NCBI RefSeq assembly: GCF_000732725.1
Contig: NZ_JPNB01000002.1
Coordinates: forward strand, 434,001 to 498,000
From: Kineothrix alysoides
GTDB taxonomy: Bacteria > Bacillota > Clostridia > Lachnospirales > Lachnospiraceae
Length of the DNA stretch: 64,000 bases
Direction: 5' to 3'
The notes beneath the pieces are model-generated. The model saw only the letters and a list, made by a program, of their open reading frames with translations. It searched no databases and had not been told where the DNA came from. Both the position numbers and the translations under genes were made by a program. Positions within the stretch are counted from its first letter, which is position 1, and the number at the start of each line of letters is the position of its first letter. This document shows positions 15,605 through 24,830 of this stretch, piece by piece.

Positions 15605-17146
15605 TCACTCAAACTCAATCGTCGCCGGCGGCTTCCCCGTACAATCATACATCACCCGGTTAACCCCCTTCACCTCATTCACAATCCTGCTGGTAACGCA
15701 CCCCAGCACCTCCCAAGGTATCTGCGCTGCCTCCGCAGTCATAAAGTCCGAAGTATTTACCGCCCTAAGCGCAATCGCATAATCATAGGTCCGTTCATCG
15801 CCCATAACACCTACCGAACGCATATTGGTAAGAGCCGCGAAATACTGCCCAAGCTCCTTATCCACGCCCGCTTTAGCGATTTCTTCTCTATATATCGCAT
15901 CCGCTTCCTGAACAATTTTCACCTTCTCTTCCGTAACCTCGCCGATAATTCTAATACCGAGTCCCGGTCCGGGGAAAGGTTGTCTATATACGAGATGGTC
16001 CGGAATACCCAATTCCAGTCCCGCTTTTCTTACTTCATCTTTAAATAAAAGTCGAAGCGGCTCAATAATCTCCTTGAAGTCCACATAATCCGGGAGTCCC
16101 CCTACATTATGGTGAGACTTAATCACAGCGCTCTTACCCAGTCCGCTTTCAATAACGTCCGGATAAATCGTCCCCTGAACGAGGTAATCCACCGCGCCAA
16201 TCTTCTTCGCCTCTTCTTCAAATACACGAATGAATTCTTCGCCGATAATTTTTCTCTTCTGCTCCGGCTCCGTCACTCCTGCCAGCTTGCTATAAAAACG
16301 TTCCTGCGCATTCACACGAATGAAGTTCAAGTCATAATGACCGTTAGGGCCGAATACCTCCTCCACCTCGTCACCTTCGTTTTTACGGAGCAAACCGTGA
16401 TCCACAAATACACAGGTCAGCTGCTTGCCAATCGCTTTCGACAACAGAACAGCCGCTACAGAAGAATCCACGCCGCCGGAAAGAGCACAAAGAACCTTGC
16501 CGTTTCCAACTTTTTCACGAATTGCTTTAATATTTTCTTCTACGAAGGAGCCCATCTGCCAATCGCCCTTACAGCCGCAGATGTCTGTTACGAAGTTGCG
16601 AAGCATCTTCACACCTTCTTTTGTATGAACTACCTCAGGATGAAATTGCACTGCATATAAACCTTTTTGAGCATCTTCCATGCCCGCTGCGGGGCATACC
16701 GGGGTGTGCGCCGTTATCGTAAAGCCTTCAGGTACCTTTTCAATATAATCGGTATGGCTCATCCAACAAATCGTCTTTGGAGACACATCCTTGAAAATTG
16801 TCTTACTATTATCTACGTCCACTTCTGTTTTGCCGTATTCGCTTACCGGTGCGGTCGTCACCTTGCCGCCCAGGAGATAGGACATCAATTGGGAGCCATA
16901 GCAGATGCCCAGTACGGGAATGCCGAGTTCAAACACCTCTTTATCACAAACCGGTGAATCCGCAGCATATGCGCTGTTCGGGCCGCCGGTAAGTATGATG
17001 CCCTTGGGTTTCATTTCCTTCAGCTTATCTAAACTCATATCATAAGGATGCACCTCACAATAAACGTTACATTCTCTTACCCTTCTGGCAATCAACTGAT
17101 TATACTGTCCGCCAAAATCCAGTACGATAATCATTTCTCTTTCCAT
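15605..17146 (-). CDS. guaA: GMP synthase (glutamine-hydrolysing)
   Basis: A 513-residue complete GuaA that converts XMP, ATP and glutamine to GMP in the cytoplasm. The N-terminal glutamine amidotransferase domain (about 1-190) has the nucleophile motif GICYGSQ, and the His/Glu partners in FHPEV. The ATP-pyrophosphatase domain has the P-loop [10 protein letters not shown]. The C-terminal dimer domain ends in PPATIEFE. The 3' end of guaA is a well-known integration site for genomic islands, and the AT-rich island here begins right behind it. A consensus promoter lies upstream. Confidence 0.98.
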   Translation of the reverse strand: MEREMIIVLDFGGQYNQLIARRVRECNVYCEVHPYDMSLDKLKEMKPKGIILTGGPNSAYAADSPVCDKEVFELGIPVLGICYGSQLMSYLLGGKVTTAPVSEYGKTEVDVDNSKTIFKDVSPKTICWMSHTDYIEKVPEGFTITAHTPVCPAAGMEDAQKGLYAVQFHPEVVHTKEGVKMLRNFVTDICGCKGDWQMGSFVEENIKAIREKVGNGKVLCALSGGVDSSVAAVLLSKAIGKQLTCVFVDHGLLRKNEGDEVEEVFGPNGHYDLNFIRVNAQERFYSKLAGVTEPEQKRKIIGEEFIRVFEEEAKKIGAVDYLVQGTIYPDVIESGLGKSAVIKSHHNVGGLPDYVDFKEIIEPLRLLFKDEVRKAGLELGIPDHLVYRQPFPGPGLGIRIIGEVTEEKVKIVQEADAIYREEIAKAGVDKELGQYFAALTNMRSVGVMGDERTYDYAIALRAVNTSDFMTAEAAQIPWEVLGCVTSRIVNEVKGVNRVMYDCTGKPPATIEFE

Positions 17147-17192
17147 CTCTATGTCGTCCTTTCGCTTCGCTCAAATCTAATCGTGCGTTTCT

Positions 17193-17236
17193 ATTATATA
17201 GGAAACAAGAAAGCCTTGTCAAACTTTCTTGTTTCC
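17193..17236 (-). promoter_or_regulatory. guaA promoter within a 13-bp hairpin
   Basis: On the minus strand TTGACA (17222-17217), an 18-base spacer and TATAAT (17198-17193) form a near-consensus sigma-A promoter. It overlaps a perfect inverted repeat, GGAAACAAGAAAG (17201-17213) with CTTTCTTGTTTCC (17224-17236). The dyad may end the MATE transcript or be an operator covering the promoter. Confidence 0.6.
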
Positions 17237-17263
17237 CGTTTTATTTCAAATCCTTTATCTTTT

Positions 17264-18604
17264 TTATGGTTTGCCTTTTTCTATCATACAGCGTTCCCAC
17301 TTATTCCCTCGGTACCGATGCCCATAGCAAATCGTGCGGAATGCCCAGTCTATTGTCATGGCAATCCACACTCCCATAAGGCCCAACCCGAAATATTCGC
17401 TGAAAACATATGACGTAATAATACGGAACGTCCACATGGAGCCAATTGCTATTGCCATCGTCCATACCACATCTCCGGCTGCCCTAAGGGTATTGGGAAG
17501 AGTAAAGGATGGCATCCAAAGGATTACAGCCATGGCTGCGTGATACCGTATAACCCGGATGGCCAGAATTTCCGTTTCCGGGCTTAGATTATATATTTTC
17601 ATAATCCATGGTGCAAATATAATCAACAGCAGGGAGGTTACGCCGGTGCTGGCAATAGCCAGCCAAATCAGCTTTTTCGTGTAATATCTCGCCTGCTTAT
17701 AGTCCCCTGCCCCCACACATACTGCTGCTACTGAAAGAAGTGCAAGGTTAATCGCTTGTCCGGGGAGGATATTAAAGCCTGCCAGCGTATTGCATACTGC
17801 ATTTGCCGCTATCGCAAATGTTCCGAAGGTGGAAATAAGGCTGAGCAGCATTATTTTCCCCAACTGAAATAAGCTGTTCTCCATTCCGTTGGGGATGCCG
17901 ATATAAAGTATTTTCTTAATGAGTCCTACGTCGGGCTTCCACGTGACCTTACCTTTAATGTTAATAATTTTATTGGGGTTAAACATCAGGTATAAAATAA
18001 CTGACGCCGCAAGAGTTTTGGATATGGTGGTAGAAATAGCTGCGCCCGCAACACCCAATTTTACTCCATATATCAGGATAGAATTGATGGTCACGTGCAC
18101 GATATTCATAAGTATGGATATCCACATGGTTGTCTTCGCGCTGTTCATGGCGCGGAACAGAGCTGCACAGGAATTATAAATTACAAGAGGCGTTATGGAA
18201 AGTGCTGTAATAGTAAAATAGGTGATAGCACTGGACATGACATCCGCTTCCACTTGTCCGAATACAACGCGAAGCAGCGGCTCATGCCACACTAAGACGC
18301 AGACCGAAGTAACAACGGCTATAATTGCAGAAAAAAAGATTAACTGCCACGCCGCTCTTCCTGCACTGTCAGAATCCTTTTGTCCTAAAAAATGCCCTGC
18401 AACCACAGCCCCGCCGGTAGCCATGGCTGCGGATATATTGATGATGAGCACATTGATATTGTCAACCAGCGATACGCCGGATACCGCCGCCTCACCTACG
18501 CCGGACACCATTATCATATCAATCATACCGACAAGAATTGCCAGAAATTGTTCCATTACGAGCGGGAGAATTAACTTTTTGAGGTCTTGATTAGAATACA
18601 ACAT
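17264..18604 (-). CDS. MATE family multidrug/metabolite efflux transporter
   Basis: A 446-residue integral membrane protein with about twelve hydrophobic helices in two MATE repeats (starts LKKLILPLVMEQFLAILVG; second repeat from about residue 235). It belongs to the NorM/DinF-type Na+- or H+-coupled exporters. The substrate is not predictable. It lies upstream of guaA on the same strand but is separated by the guaA promoter. Confidence 0.92.
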   Translation of the reverse strand: MLYSNQDLKKLILPLVMEQFLAILVGMIDMIMVSGVGEAAVSGVSLVDNINVLIINISAAMATGGAVVAGHFLGQKDSDSAGRAAWQLIFFSAIIAVVTSVCVLVWHEPLLRVVFGQVEADVMSSAITYFTITALSITPLVIYNSCAALFRAMNSAKTTMWISILMNIVHVTINSILIYGVKLGVAGAAISTTISKTLAASVILYLMFNPNKIINIKGKVTWKPDVGLIKKILYIGIPNGMENSLFQLGKIMLLSLISTFGTFAIAANAVCNTLAGFNILPGQAINLALLSVAAVCVGAGDYKQARYYTKKLIWLAIASTGVTSLLLIIFAPWIMKIYNLSPETEILAIRVIRYHAAMAVILWMPSFTLPNTLRAAGDVVWTMAIAIGSMWTFRIITSYVFSEYFGLGLMGVWIAMTIDWAFRTICYGHRYRGNKWERCMIEKGKP

Positions 18605-18655
18605 TTTATCTTTTGTCCTTTATTATTTTACGTCGACTTTACAAATCCCCATATG

Positions 18656-18922
18656 TCATTGTATTCCCAATTCGTGCTGGTGTAAATATTTTTCTCTTGT
18701 AGCAAGCCCACCTCTGATGTGGCGCTCGGATTTATTGACGTCTAGAACCTTCCTTGCTTCTTTTGCGAGCAACGGATTAATCTGTCGCAGCCTATCTGTG
18801 ACATCTTTATGTACCGTAGATTTGCTAATTCCAAATTGCTTCGCCGTCTGTCTTACGGTGGCATTGTTATCAATAATATAATTAGCAATATCAATTGCCC
18901 TTTCCTCGATATAATCCTTCAA
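18656..18922 (-). CDS. spoIIID: Sporulation transcriptional regulator SpoIIID
   Basis: An 88-residue DNA-binding protein with the typical SpoIIID layout: an N-terminal helical region, the HTH ATVRQTAKQFGISKSTVHKDVTDRL, and a basic C-terminus (HIRGGLATREKYL). In sporulating Firmicutes it acts in the mother cell, turning sigma-E genes on or off. Length is normal. It is direct evidence that the organism is from a spore-forming lineage. Confidence 0.96.
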   Translation of the reverse strand: MKDYIEERAIDIANYIIDNNATVRQTAKQFGISKSTVHKDVTDRLRQINPLLAKEARKVLDVNKSERHIRGGLATREKYLHQHELGIQ

Positions 18923-18930
18923 AAGAAATC

Positions 18931-18973
18931 CCCTCAGAATACTTTTTTACATTGTATGAAGGATTCTGAAGGG
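18931..18973 (-). terminator. Hairpin between the zinc-ribbon membrane gene and spoIIID
   Basis: CCCTCAGAAT (18931) pairs with ATTCTGAAGGG (18963-18973, one bulge). It lies after the stop at 19001 and just before the spoIIID start. It is likely the terminator of the upstream gene. Confidence 0.45.
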
Positions 18974-19000
18974 TTATGACTGTCTTTTATTTGCCACTTA

Positions 19001-19456
19001 TTATTTTAAAATCTGAATTCCGCCAATTATCGGCAGCGGCTTCTTTTCTCCTTTGGCTGCCGCTATAATTCCAAGGATAGAAAATACAAAGAACGTCATA
19101 CTTATAACAAAATATACGAGGTTAAGCAGTATACTTCCTCCTATTATGAGCTTGAATACCCCGAATAATATATTTGTCAGCAGCAAGACCAATCCTTGAT
19201 TCGCATGAAATCTGGCAAACTCGGACTTGGGTGACACGAAAAGGGGAATCAGTACCAAAATACCCAAATATGCTAATACAGCATATACTTTGTTCGTATT
19301 TATATCTGCTTCCTCCTCCGGCTGCTGATATACAACTTCTCCCTGAACTCTTTCCGGCGATTCCTCTGCATTTTCGAACGATGTTCTGCAATATCTGCAT
19401 GCAACTGCATTTTCTTCAATAGGTGCTCCGCACTGCGGACAAACTTTTTCTTCCAT
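19001..19456 (-). CDS. Zinc-ribbon, DUF4870-like membrane protein
   Basis: A 151-residue protein (start at 19456 with GGGAG upstream). The N-terminus is a zinc ribbon with two Cys pairs (CPQCGAPIEENAVACRYC). An acidic linker of about 30 residues leads to a C-terminal part with two or three membrane helices (VYAVLAYLGILVLIPL; GLVLLLTNILFGVFKLII; ISMTFFVFSILGIIAA), resembling DUF4870. Function is unknown. Its gene is unlinked to the sporulation gene downstream by the hairpin. Confidence 0.75.
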   Translation of the reverse strand: MEEKVCPQCGAPIEENAVACRYCRTSFENAEESPERVQGEVVYQQPEEEADINTNKVYAVLAYLGILVLIPLFVSPKSEFARFHANQGLVLLLTNILFGVFKLIIGGSILLNLVYFVISMTFFVFSILGIIAAAKGEKKPLPIIGGIQILK

Positions 19457-19576
19457 GTTTTTGTTCTCCCTCATTCTTATTATTAGTTTCTTAATAGTTT
19501 CATCCTTTTTCTTATTGAGTATGACAAGCTGAACTATAACGCATAAACCTCAGCATTTTCATCGGTTATTGATATT

Positions 19577-20320
19577 TCATCCACTTCTGCGCACATTCAT
19601 AGTAAACTTACACCCCGGATAATTTTCACACCCATAGAATTCACCAAACTTCCCCTTGCGCTTTATCAGGTTCCCGCCGCACACAGGGCATTCAGGCTCA
19701 GGGGCTGTTTCTTTCACAGTGCCCAATATTTTTCCAAGTTCTTCATAACACCTCTGATTCATAATACAGTCATTCAGTGCCCTATGAGCCCCCTTCGTTT
19801 CAATTTGAAAATGCTTTGAAACATCAGTAAGCTTATGGTGCGAAAGCTGAGGCAGACATTTCCTTGCCAGATACAAAGTATCCACATAGTCATTTTTCAT
19901 GTCAATGCCTAAATGAAGCTTCGCCGCATCATAAGCAAAATTCGTATCGAAAGTATGTATATTATGTCCAACCAGAATATCTGCTCCAATATAATGGGTG
20001 AAGCCTCCGATTGCTTCTTTAATATCAGGCTGGTTCCTTACCATATCGTCGGTAATTCCATTTACCGCAGTGGCTCCTGCCGGAATATGTCTTCCCGGAT
20101 TCACCAGCGTGGAATATTCCGAGATAATCTCTCCGCTCCTTACCTTAATTGCGGATATTTCAATAATCGCATCTCTTCCCTGATCGATTCCTGTCGTCTC
20201 CAAATCAAAAACGATGTAATCCTGTACATACTTATTTAAACGCTTGCCCTTATTTCTATTTTCTGAATTTGCAAATTTTTCCATTCTCGTCAATTCCATT
20301 TCCTCTTTCCGTACAGCCAC
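19577..20320 (-). CDS. DEDDh 3'-5' exonuclease with C-terminal zinc finger (PolC/DnaQ type)
   Basis: A 247-residue protein (GTG start; internal ATGs at codons 8 and 13 are alternatives). Residues about 30-200 are a DnaQ-like exonuclease: FDLETTG (Asp, Glu), the HNIHTFD block, and HRALND (His and Asp). A topoisomerase-type C4 zinc finger follows (CPVCGG ... CENYPGC). It is likely a stand-alone DNA repair or RNA-trimming nuclease, not the replicative polymerase. The long pyrimidine-rich repeat lies directly upstream and would form its leader. Confidence 0.9.
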   Translation of the reverse strand: MAVRKEEMELTRMEKFANSENRNKGKRLNKYVQDYIVFDLETTGIDQGRDAIIEISAIKVRSGEIISEYSTLVNPGRHIPAGATAVNGITDDMVRNQPDIKEAIGGFTHYIGADILVGHNIHTFDTNFAYDAAKLHLGIDMKNDYVDTLYLARKCLPQLSHHKLTDVSKHFQIETKGAHRALNDCIMNQRCYEELGKILGTVKETAPEPECPVCGGNLIKRKGKFGEFYGCENYPGCKFTMNVRRSG

Positions 20321-20348
20321 TATGTATCTTTTATCTCTCTTACTATTT

Positions 20349-20400
20349 TTGGTTCCCTTTACTCCTTTTGTTCCCTTTACTCCTTTTGTTCCCTTTTCTT
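20349..20400. repeat. 18-bp tandem repeat
   Basis: TTCCCTTTACTCCTTTTG is repeated about two and a half times, next to the 36-bp repeat array and of the same pyrimidine-rich composition. The two arrays together fill most of the 441-base gap between the exonuclease and HD-hydrolase genes. Confidence 0.8.
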
Positions 20401-20411
20401 CATCATATTCC

Positions 20412-20655
20412 CCTACTTTTTTTATTCCTCTTTACCTATCTTATTTCCTTACTCTTTTTATTCCTCTTTACTATCTTATTTCCTTACCCTTTTTATTCCT
20501 TTTTACCTATCTTATTTCCTTACTCTTTTTATTCCTTTTTACCTATCTTATTTCCTTACTCTTTTTATTCCTCTTTACCTATCTTATTTCCTTACCCTTT
20601 TTATTCCTCTTTACCTATCTTATTTCCTTACCCTTTTTATTCCTCTCTACTCTTT
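20412..20655. repeat. 36-bp polypyrimidine tandem repeat array
   Basis: About six and a half copies of a 36-base unit containing TTACCTATCTTATTT and CTTTTTATTCCT, with small variants and one copy a base short. The plus strand is almost pure pyrimidine with regular A interruptions. On the minus strand it reads as a purine-rich leader with many AAAGAGG-like motifs. There are no unique spacers, so it is not CRISPR. The period of 36 keeps a long plus-strand frame open by chance. Confidence 0.85.
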
Positions 20656-20761
20656 TTGTCCCCTTCTACTCCCTTATACCCTTTACTTTTTTATTCCCCT
20701 TACCCTACTCTTATCGCCTACTCTTTTCCTCCCCTCACCCGTTCCTCACTTCACCCTTAAC

Positions 20762-21556
20762 CTACTTCTCCTCAACCGCCTTATCCCCATTCTTCCCCGC
20801 AACATACTCCCTCATCTTCCCACGTATCCTCTCAAACTGCCTCTCCGTCACCGGATTATCCGAATCGAAGTTCATCAGCTTCTCCAAATACCCCTGCTTC
20901 TCCACCAACTCAAGGCTCACCGGATACACCAGCTCATATACGAGGGAAATATGCCCTACTACATTATCCACCGCAGTCGTCTTCAGCTTCCGATATACCG
21001 CTTTTTCCTCCTCGAAGCATTCCAGCACTTCTTCCGTAACTTGTCCGCTTCTTAGTTCTTCGCTCGTCACGTTATATATTTCCTCTAGGGGGAAGTCCAC
21101 ATTGACCTTCAAAATATCTATTTTATCCGCATCTCTGATAATATGGCAGAACATTTCCGTCCTCGCCTCCAGCTTATCCGGAATGCGGTAAGCGTTATGA
21201 CAATTTACTGCCGTAAATATCGTTTCATCCTCCAAAGTGTCCTCTATATAATCCCTTATTTTTCCCTGAGAAAAAAGAATTTCTGCGCCGTACTCCGCAT
21301 GGTTAATCGACAAATCGTCGATGAAGGTTCCATAGTTTTTCAGTTGTTCAAATCTTCCTACATCATGTAAAAGGCCTATCAGCCATGCCAAATCCACATC
21401 TTCTTCAGATAACCCCAAAGATTTCGCTATCTCATCACATAACGCGCTCACTCGGTAGGTATGCTCTATTTTAAGGCGCACCTTCTCATCTTGAACGTTA
21501 TAAGCCTCTACATAACTTTGAAAAGCCACTTCCGCCCTCTTTCTATCTATTTTCAT
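20762..21556 (-). CDS. HD-domain metal-dependent phosphohydrolase
   Basis: A 264-residue HD-superfamily protein. The first metal His is in HTYRVSAL near residue 28, and the HD pair is in LIGLLHDVGRFEQ near residue 68. Further conserved positions are AVNCHNAYR and IIRDADKIDIL. It is likely a cytoplasmic nucleotide or phosphate-ester hydrolase. The substrate is not predictable. It is followed on the same strand by dgt, another HD enzyme, about 70 bases upstream, so the two may be cotranscribed. Confidence 0.88.
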   Translation of the reverse strand: MKIDRKRAEVAFQSYVEAYNVQDEKVRLKIEHTYRVSALCDEIAKSLGLSEEDVDLAWLIGLLHDVGRFEQLKNYGTFIDDLSINHAEYGAEILFSQGKIRDYIEDTLEDETIFTAVNCHNAYRIPDKLEARTEMFCHIIRDADKIDILKVNVDFPLEEIYNVTSEELRSGQVTEEVLECFEEEKAVYRKLKTTAVDNVVGHISLVYELVYPVSLELVEKQGYLEKLMNFDSDNPVTERQFERIRGKMREYVAGKNGDKAVEEK

Positions 21557-21623
21557 TGTAACTTCCTTTTCATCGTAACTTCCTTTTCCTCACAATTATT
21601 CTGTCATAATTATTCTGTTAAAC

Positions 21624-23036
21624 CTACTCTATCAAACCATTCAGTTCCTGATACAGAAGTTTCGCATAGCTATCCGTCATTCCACAGATAAAATCCGTCA
21701 CCAGCAGCAATCTTAAATATAATCTTTCTCTTTCGTCCTTATCCTTGGAGTATATCTTGTAAATTGCCTTATAATTATCGGAAATGAGCGCAATCATTTT
21801 TTCTTGAACGTCGTTTAGCTTTCTGTCCGTATCATAATAAATTGCCGCATCCACAAACTTGTCGAGGAGGAAATTCATTATCGTTTCCGCTGCGATTTCC
21901 AGCTTTAATATCGGTTTGGACACGAAGGTATAGCGGTAGGCGATGTCACCCAGCATATCAGCCATATGCTCGATATAAGTGCCGGAAAACAAATCCTTTT
22001 TATATGTACCGCTCATGATTTCCTCATAGTTTTTTGTGAATCCATAAGTAGCGCAGGCAATCATCTTTCCCTGGATTCTCACTACCCAGTTCTGCACCGC
22101 GTAGGTCTCGGGCTGGGCGATTCCTCTGTCCAGCGCCTTTTGATATCTATCCTCTAACGCTGCGACCAGCCTGCAATACTCATCCTCTTCTTTTCCGGTT
22201 TCCCCCGCCTTCAGCTCCTGCACAAGCTGCCCATAGGTAATTCGGCCCTTTTTGAAGGAATCCTCAATATCTGCTGTTTTATAGGCGATGTCATCCGCCG
22301 CCTCCAACACATAGGTAAGCGGATGACGCTTCCCATTCGTGCCAAGCGTTTCCTGCAAATCCGCGAAAATATCCCTTTCCGCGTAATAATATCCCATTTT
22401 CTTATCCTTGATGTCTCCGCTTTTCTTGTTGATTCCGAGAGAGGATACGGGGTACTTAATAATGGTGCCCAAAAGTCCTTTGGTCAAGTTCATCCCATGC
22501 TCGTCCACCAGATAATGCAGCTTTGTCACGAGCCTCAGTGCCTGCGTATTTCCTTCGAAATGACACAAGTCCCCCTTCATCTGCGGCAGAAGCAACTCCT
22601 CCAAAGTCTTTTCACCGTAAGTAAGCCTTCCCAGATTTTTCAGAAACCACTCTCTGATAACCGTTTCACCGAAATGTCCAAAGGGAGGATTCCCTATATC
22701 GTGCAACAGCCCTGCACATTGCAGAATATCACACACATCCGCCTGATATGACTCCTTAAAAGCAGGATCCTTGATATCCAGAAGAATCTTTTTCGATATA
22801 TTCTGGCCTAACGACTTTGCAAAGGAGGACACCTCCAAGGAGTGAGTCAGCCTCGTCCGCACGAAATCGCTCTTATCCAAAGGGAAGACCTGTGTTTTAT
22901 CCTGCAGGCGCCGGAAGGAGGCGCTGCCGATAATACGATGGTAATCCTTCTCGAATTCTGTGCGCAAATCTCCCGAATTCCCGTTTCCCTTATACATTCT
23001 TATCCTATCGCTGCACAATAATTGCTGCCATTCCAT
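21624..23036 (-). CDS. dgt: Deoxyguanosinetriphosphate triphosphohydrolase
   Basis: A 470-residue HD enzyme (start at 23036 chosen for GAGGGAG upstream; an earlier in-frame start is weaker). Family marks are FRRLQDKTQVFPL and RTRLTHSLEV near the N-terminus, then the HD motif LLHDIGNPPFGHFGE. Dgt cuts dNTPs to nucleosides plus triphosphate and helps control dNTP pools. Length is normal. Confidence 0.95.
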   Translation of the reverse strand: MEWQQLLCSDRIRMYKGNGNSGDLRTEFEKDYHRIIGSASFRRLQDKTQVFPLDKSDFVRTRLTHSLEVSSFAKSLGQNISKKILLDIKDPAFKESYQADVCDILQCAGLLHDIGNPPFGHFGETVIREWFLKNLGRLTYGEKTLEELLLPQMKGDLCHFEGNTQALRLVTKLHYLVDEHGMNLTKGLLGTIIKYPVSSLGINKKSGDIKDKKMGYYYAERDIFADLQETLGTNGKRHPLTYVLEAADDIAYKTADIEDSFKKGRITYGQLVQELKAGETGKEEDEYCRLVAALEDRYQKALDRGIAQPETYAVQNWVVRIQGKMIACATYGFTKNYEEIMSGTYKKDLFSGTYIEHMADMLGDIAYRYTFVSKPILKLEIAAETIMNFLLDKFVDAAIYYDTDRKLNDVQEKMIALISDNYKAIYKIYSKDKDERERLYLRLLLVTDFICGMTDSYAKLLYQELNGLIE

Positions 23037-23251
23037 TCGTCTCCCTCTCTTTCCGCCCTTTTGCACTATAAAAGCAGTTTTTCGATTCTTTTTTAACTTT
23101 ACTATGTTTTATACTTAAATACAAGGATTTCAATCTCTTCCATGAATTGATATGTTACTATTCGCTACTGTTCAACCGTCCATATCGCGAAACTAAAATT
23201 GCATCTCTATGCAATTCTGCGAAGACTGCAAGCGCCAAAATGCAGTTTCAT

Positions 23252-23300
23252 CGCATTTTGTGTGCATACATGTTGCCTCTTAGCCGAAGGCTGGAGCTGT
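23252..23300 (+). repeat. Dispersed intergenic repeat, copy 1
   Basis: Contains CATTTTGTGTGCATACATG and TTAGCCGAAGGCT. An inverted and diverged copy lies at 28811-28860, roughly 80% alike over about 45 bases by eye. It sits in the 320-base gap (23067-23386) before the lipoprotein gene; the rest of that gap shows no gene. Confidence 0.5.
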
Positions 23301-23386
23301 AAGATTGACATTCCTTCCGCCCATAGTATATTATATATTAAGATGAATTTATTTTCTATCTTCTGATAAAGGAAGGATATACGACT

Positions 23387-24322
23387 ATGAGAAAAAGAAC
23401 GGGAAAGCTCCTTTCGCTCCTCCTCATCGGCGCACTTGCCATGAATGGGTGCGGAGCCGCAAATACACCGGCAAATACAGACGCACAGACACAAGACACT
23501 CAGGCTGACTCAGATCAAACAAACAGCTCTGAAGAAGACGGCAATGCACAGAGCGACGCTGCTGCTAACACAAACTCAGATGCAGCACAAAGCGATACCG
23601 CTTCCGGCACAAACTCTGCGGCTTCACAAGCAGATACCGCTTCCGGCACATCCCAGGCATCCGATGCCTCAGAGTCCGAAATTCCCAGAGCAAGAGGCAC
23701 ATCCTCGGGAACGGCTGCGGGTACCGGCACTGCTGCTCAGGAGGCGAACGGCGAAACCCATAACTTCGTAGGTATCATTACCGATGCGACCCGATATTCC
23801 GTTTCTGCCCAGTCAGCCTTGGGAAATACCTTTTCCCTGACGATTCCCGAATCCGGCGTTCAAGGCAACCTGCGTTATCTTACCGTTGGACAGATAGCAA
23901 CCATCACCTATACGGGCTCTTTGGATGAGAACCACGCAACTCTCGTGGGGCTTTCGGACAGCTCTCTGCTTACCGGAATCTATGTGGAGGAATATGCCTT
24001 TGCGATAAAGATTATCAATGCGGTAAAGACTATGAATGTAGACGCACTCGCCAGCCTGACCAACTTTCCCGTGTTTGTCGATAAAGGGAACGGTTCCAAG
24101 GGACCGGTAAACGATGCCGAAACCTTTAAGAAAATAGACAGCGATGTCTTGTTCACGGAGGCCTTAGTGGAAAGAATGGGCAACTACAATCTTTTTGATT
24201 TGGAATACACCGATTCCGGTTTTGTCATGGGAGACGGCGGTCCGAACATTACCTTCGATGTGGACGATGACGGAATCTTGGGAATTATAGGAATCAACTG
24301 TACGGCTGCCCCGAGCAAATAG
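23387..24322 (+). CDS. Secreted lipoprotein with Ser/Thr/Ala-rich linker, unknown
   Basis: A 311-residue protein with a lipoprotein signal (basic start, hydrophobic core, probable lipidated Cys22 in AMNGC). Residues 23-125 are a low-complexity linker rich in Ala, Ser, Thr, Asp and Gln with repeats such as DTASGTN. The last 180 residues form a compact domain I do not recognise. It is one of few plus-strand genes here and has an AAGGAAGG ribosome site. Export to the outer face of the membrane is inferred. Confidence 0.75.
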   Translation: MRKRTGKLLSLLLIGALAMNGCGAANTPANTDAQTQDTQADSDQTNSSEEDGNAQSDAAANTNSDAAQSDTASGTNSAASQADTASGTSQASDASESEIPRARGTSSGTAAGTGTAAQEANGETHNFVGIITDATRYSVSAQSALGNTFSLTIPESGVQGNLRYLTVGQIATITYTGSLDENHATLVGLSDSSLLTGIYVEEYAFAIKIINAVKTMNVDALASLTNFPVFVDKGNGSKGPVNDAETFKKIDSDVLFTEALVERMGNYNLFDLEYTDSGFVMGDGGPNITFDVDDDGILGIIGINCTAAPSK

Positions 24323-24356
24323 TAAATACCTCAACTTAAAAATAGGACGTAAAGAC

Positions 24357-24764
24357 ATGAAAATAGTTATAATAGACGGTCAGGGCGGCCGGATCGGCAG
24401 CCTGCTCATAGAAAAAATAAAAACCTCCGCCATTCATGCGGAGGTTATCGCTGTCGGTACCAATAGCACCGCCACAGCCGCCATGCTCCGTGCAGGAGCG
24501 GATGCGGGCGCTACCGGTGAAAATCCGGTTATCGTAAATTGCCGGGATGCGGATTACATAATGGGACCGATAGGCATTATCGCCGCGGATTCCCTTTTGG
24601 GTGAGGTCACTCCTGCAATGGCTTGTGCCATAGCCTCCTCTCCCTGTGAGAAAATATTGCTTCCCGTGAACAAGTGCAGCCTGCATATAGTAGGTTCTTC
24701 CGGATTGGCAGTTCCGGCACTTATCACAGAAGCGATCGCATATCTGCAATCGCTCCTTTCTTAA
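24357..24764 (+). CDS. DUF3842 family protein
   Basis: A 135-residue protein with a Rossmann-like start (MKIVIIDGQGGRIG) and the conserved blocks VGTNSTATAAMLRAGAD and the DYIMGPIGII segment that mark DUF3842, a family widespread in Clostridia. Function is unknown; nucleotide binding is suggested by the glycine-rich loop. The gene is downstream of the lipoprotein gene on the same strand and ends at a bidirectional terminator. Confidence 0.85.
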   Translation: MKIVIIDGQGGRIGSLLIEKIKTSAIHAEVIAVGTNSTATAAMLRAGADAGATGENPVIVNCRDADYIMGPIGIIAADSLLGEVTPAMACAIASSPCEKILLPVNKCSLHIVGSSGLAVPALITEAIAYLQSLLS

Positions 24765-24789
24765 ACTTTAACGTTATTTAATTCTTCCG

Positions 24790-24827
24790 AAATCAGAAAA
24801 AGTCCGCGATGCGAACCTTTCTGATTT
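24790..24827. terminator. Bidirectional terminator
   Basis: AAATCAGAAA (24790) pairs perfectly with TTTCTGATTT (24818-24827) between two convergent genes, with T-rich sequence following on the plus strand. Confidence 0.75.
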
Positions 24828-24830
24828 TAT

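Noticed and set aside
20412-20655. Regular 36-bp repeats suggesting a CRISPR array.
   Set aside because: Units are directly adjacent with no unique spacers, and no cas genes are near.
20244-21191. A long plus-strand open frame rich in Phe, Leu, Pro and Tyr.
   Set aside because: It is kept open by the 36-base repeat and runs antisense across parts of two real genes; no ribosome site and no plausible protein character.
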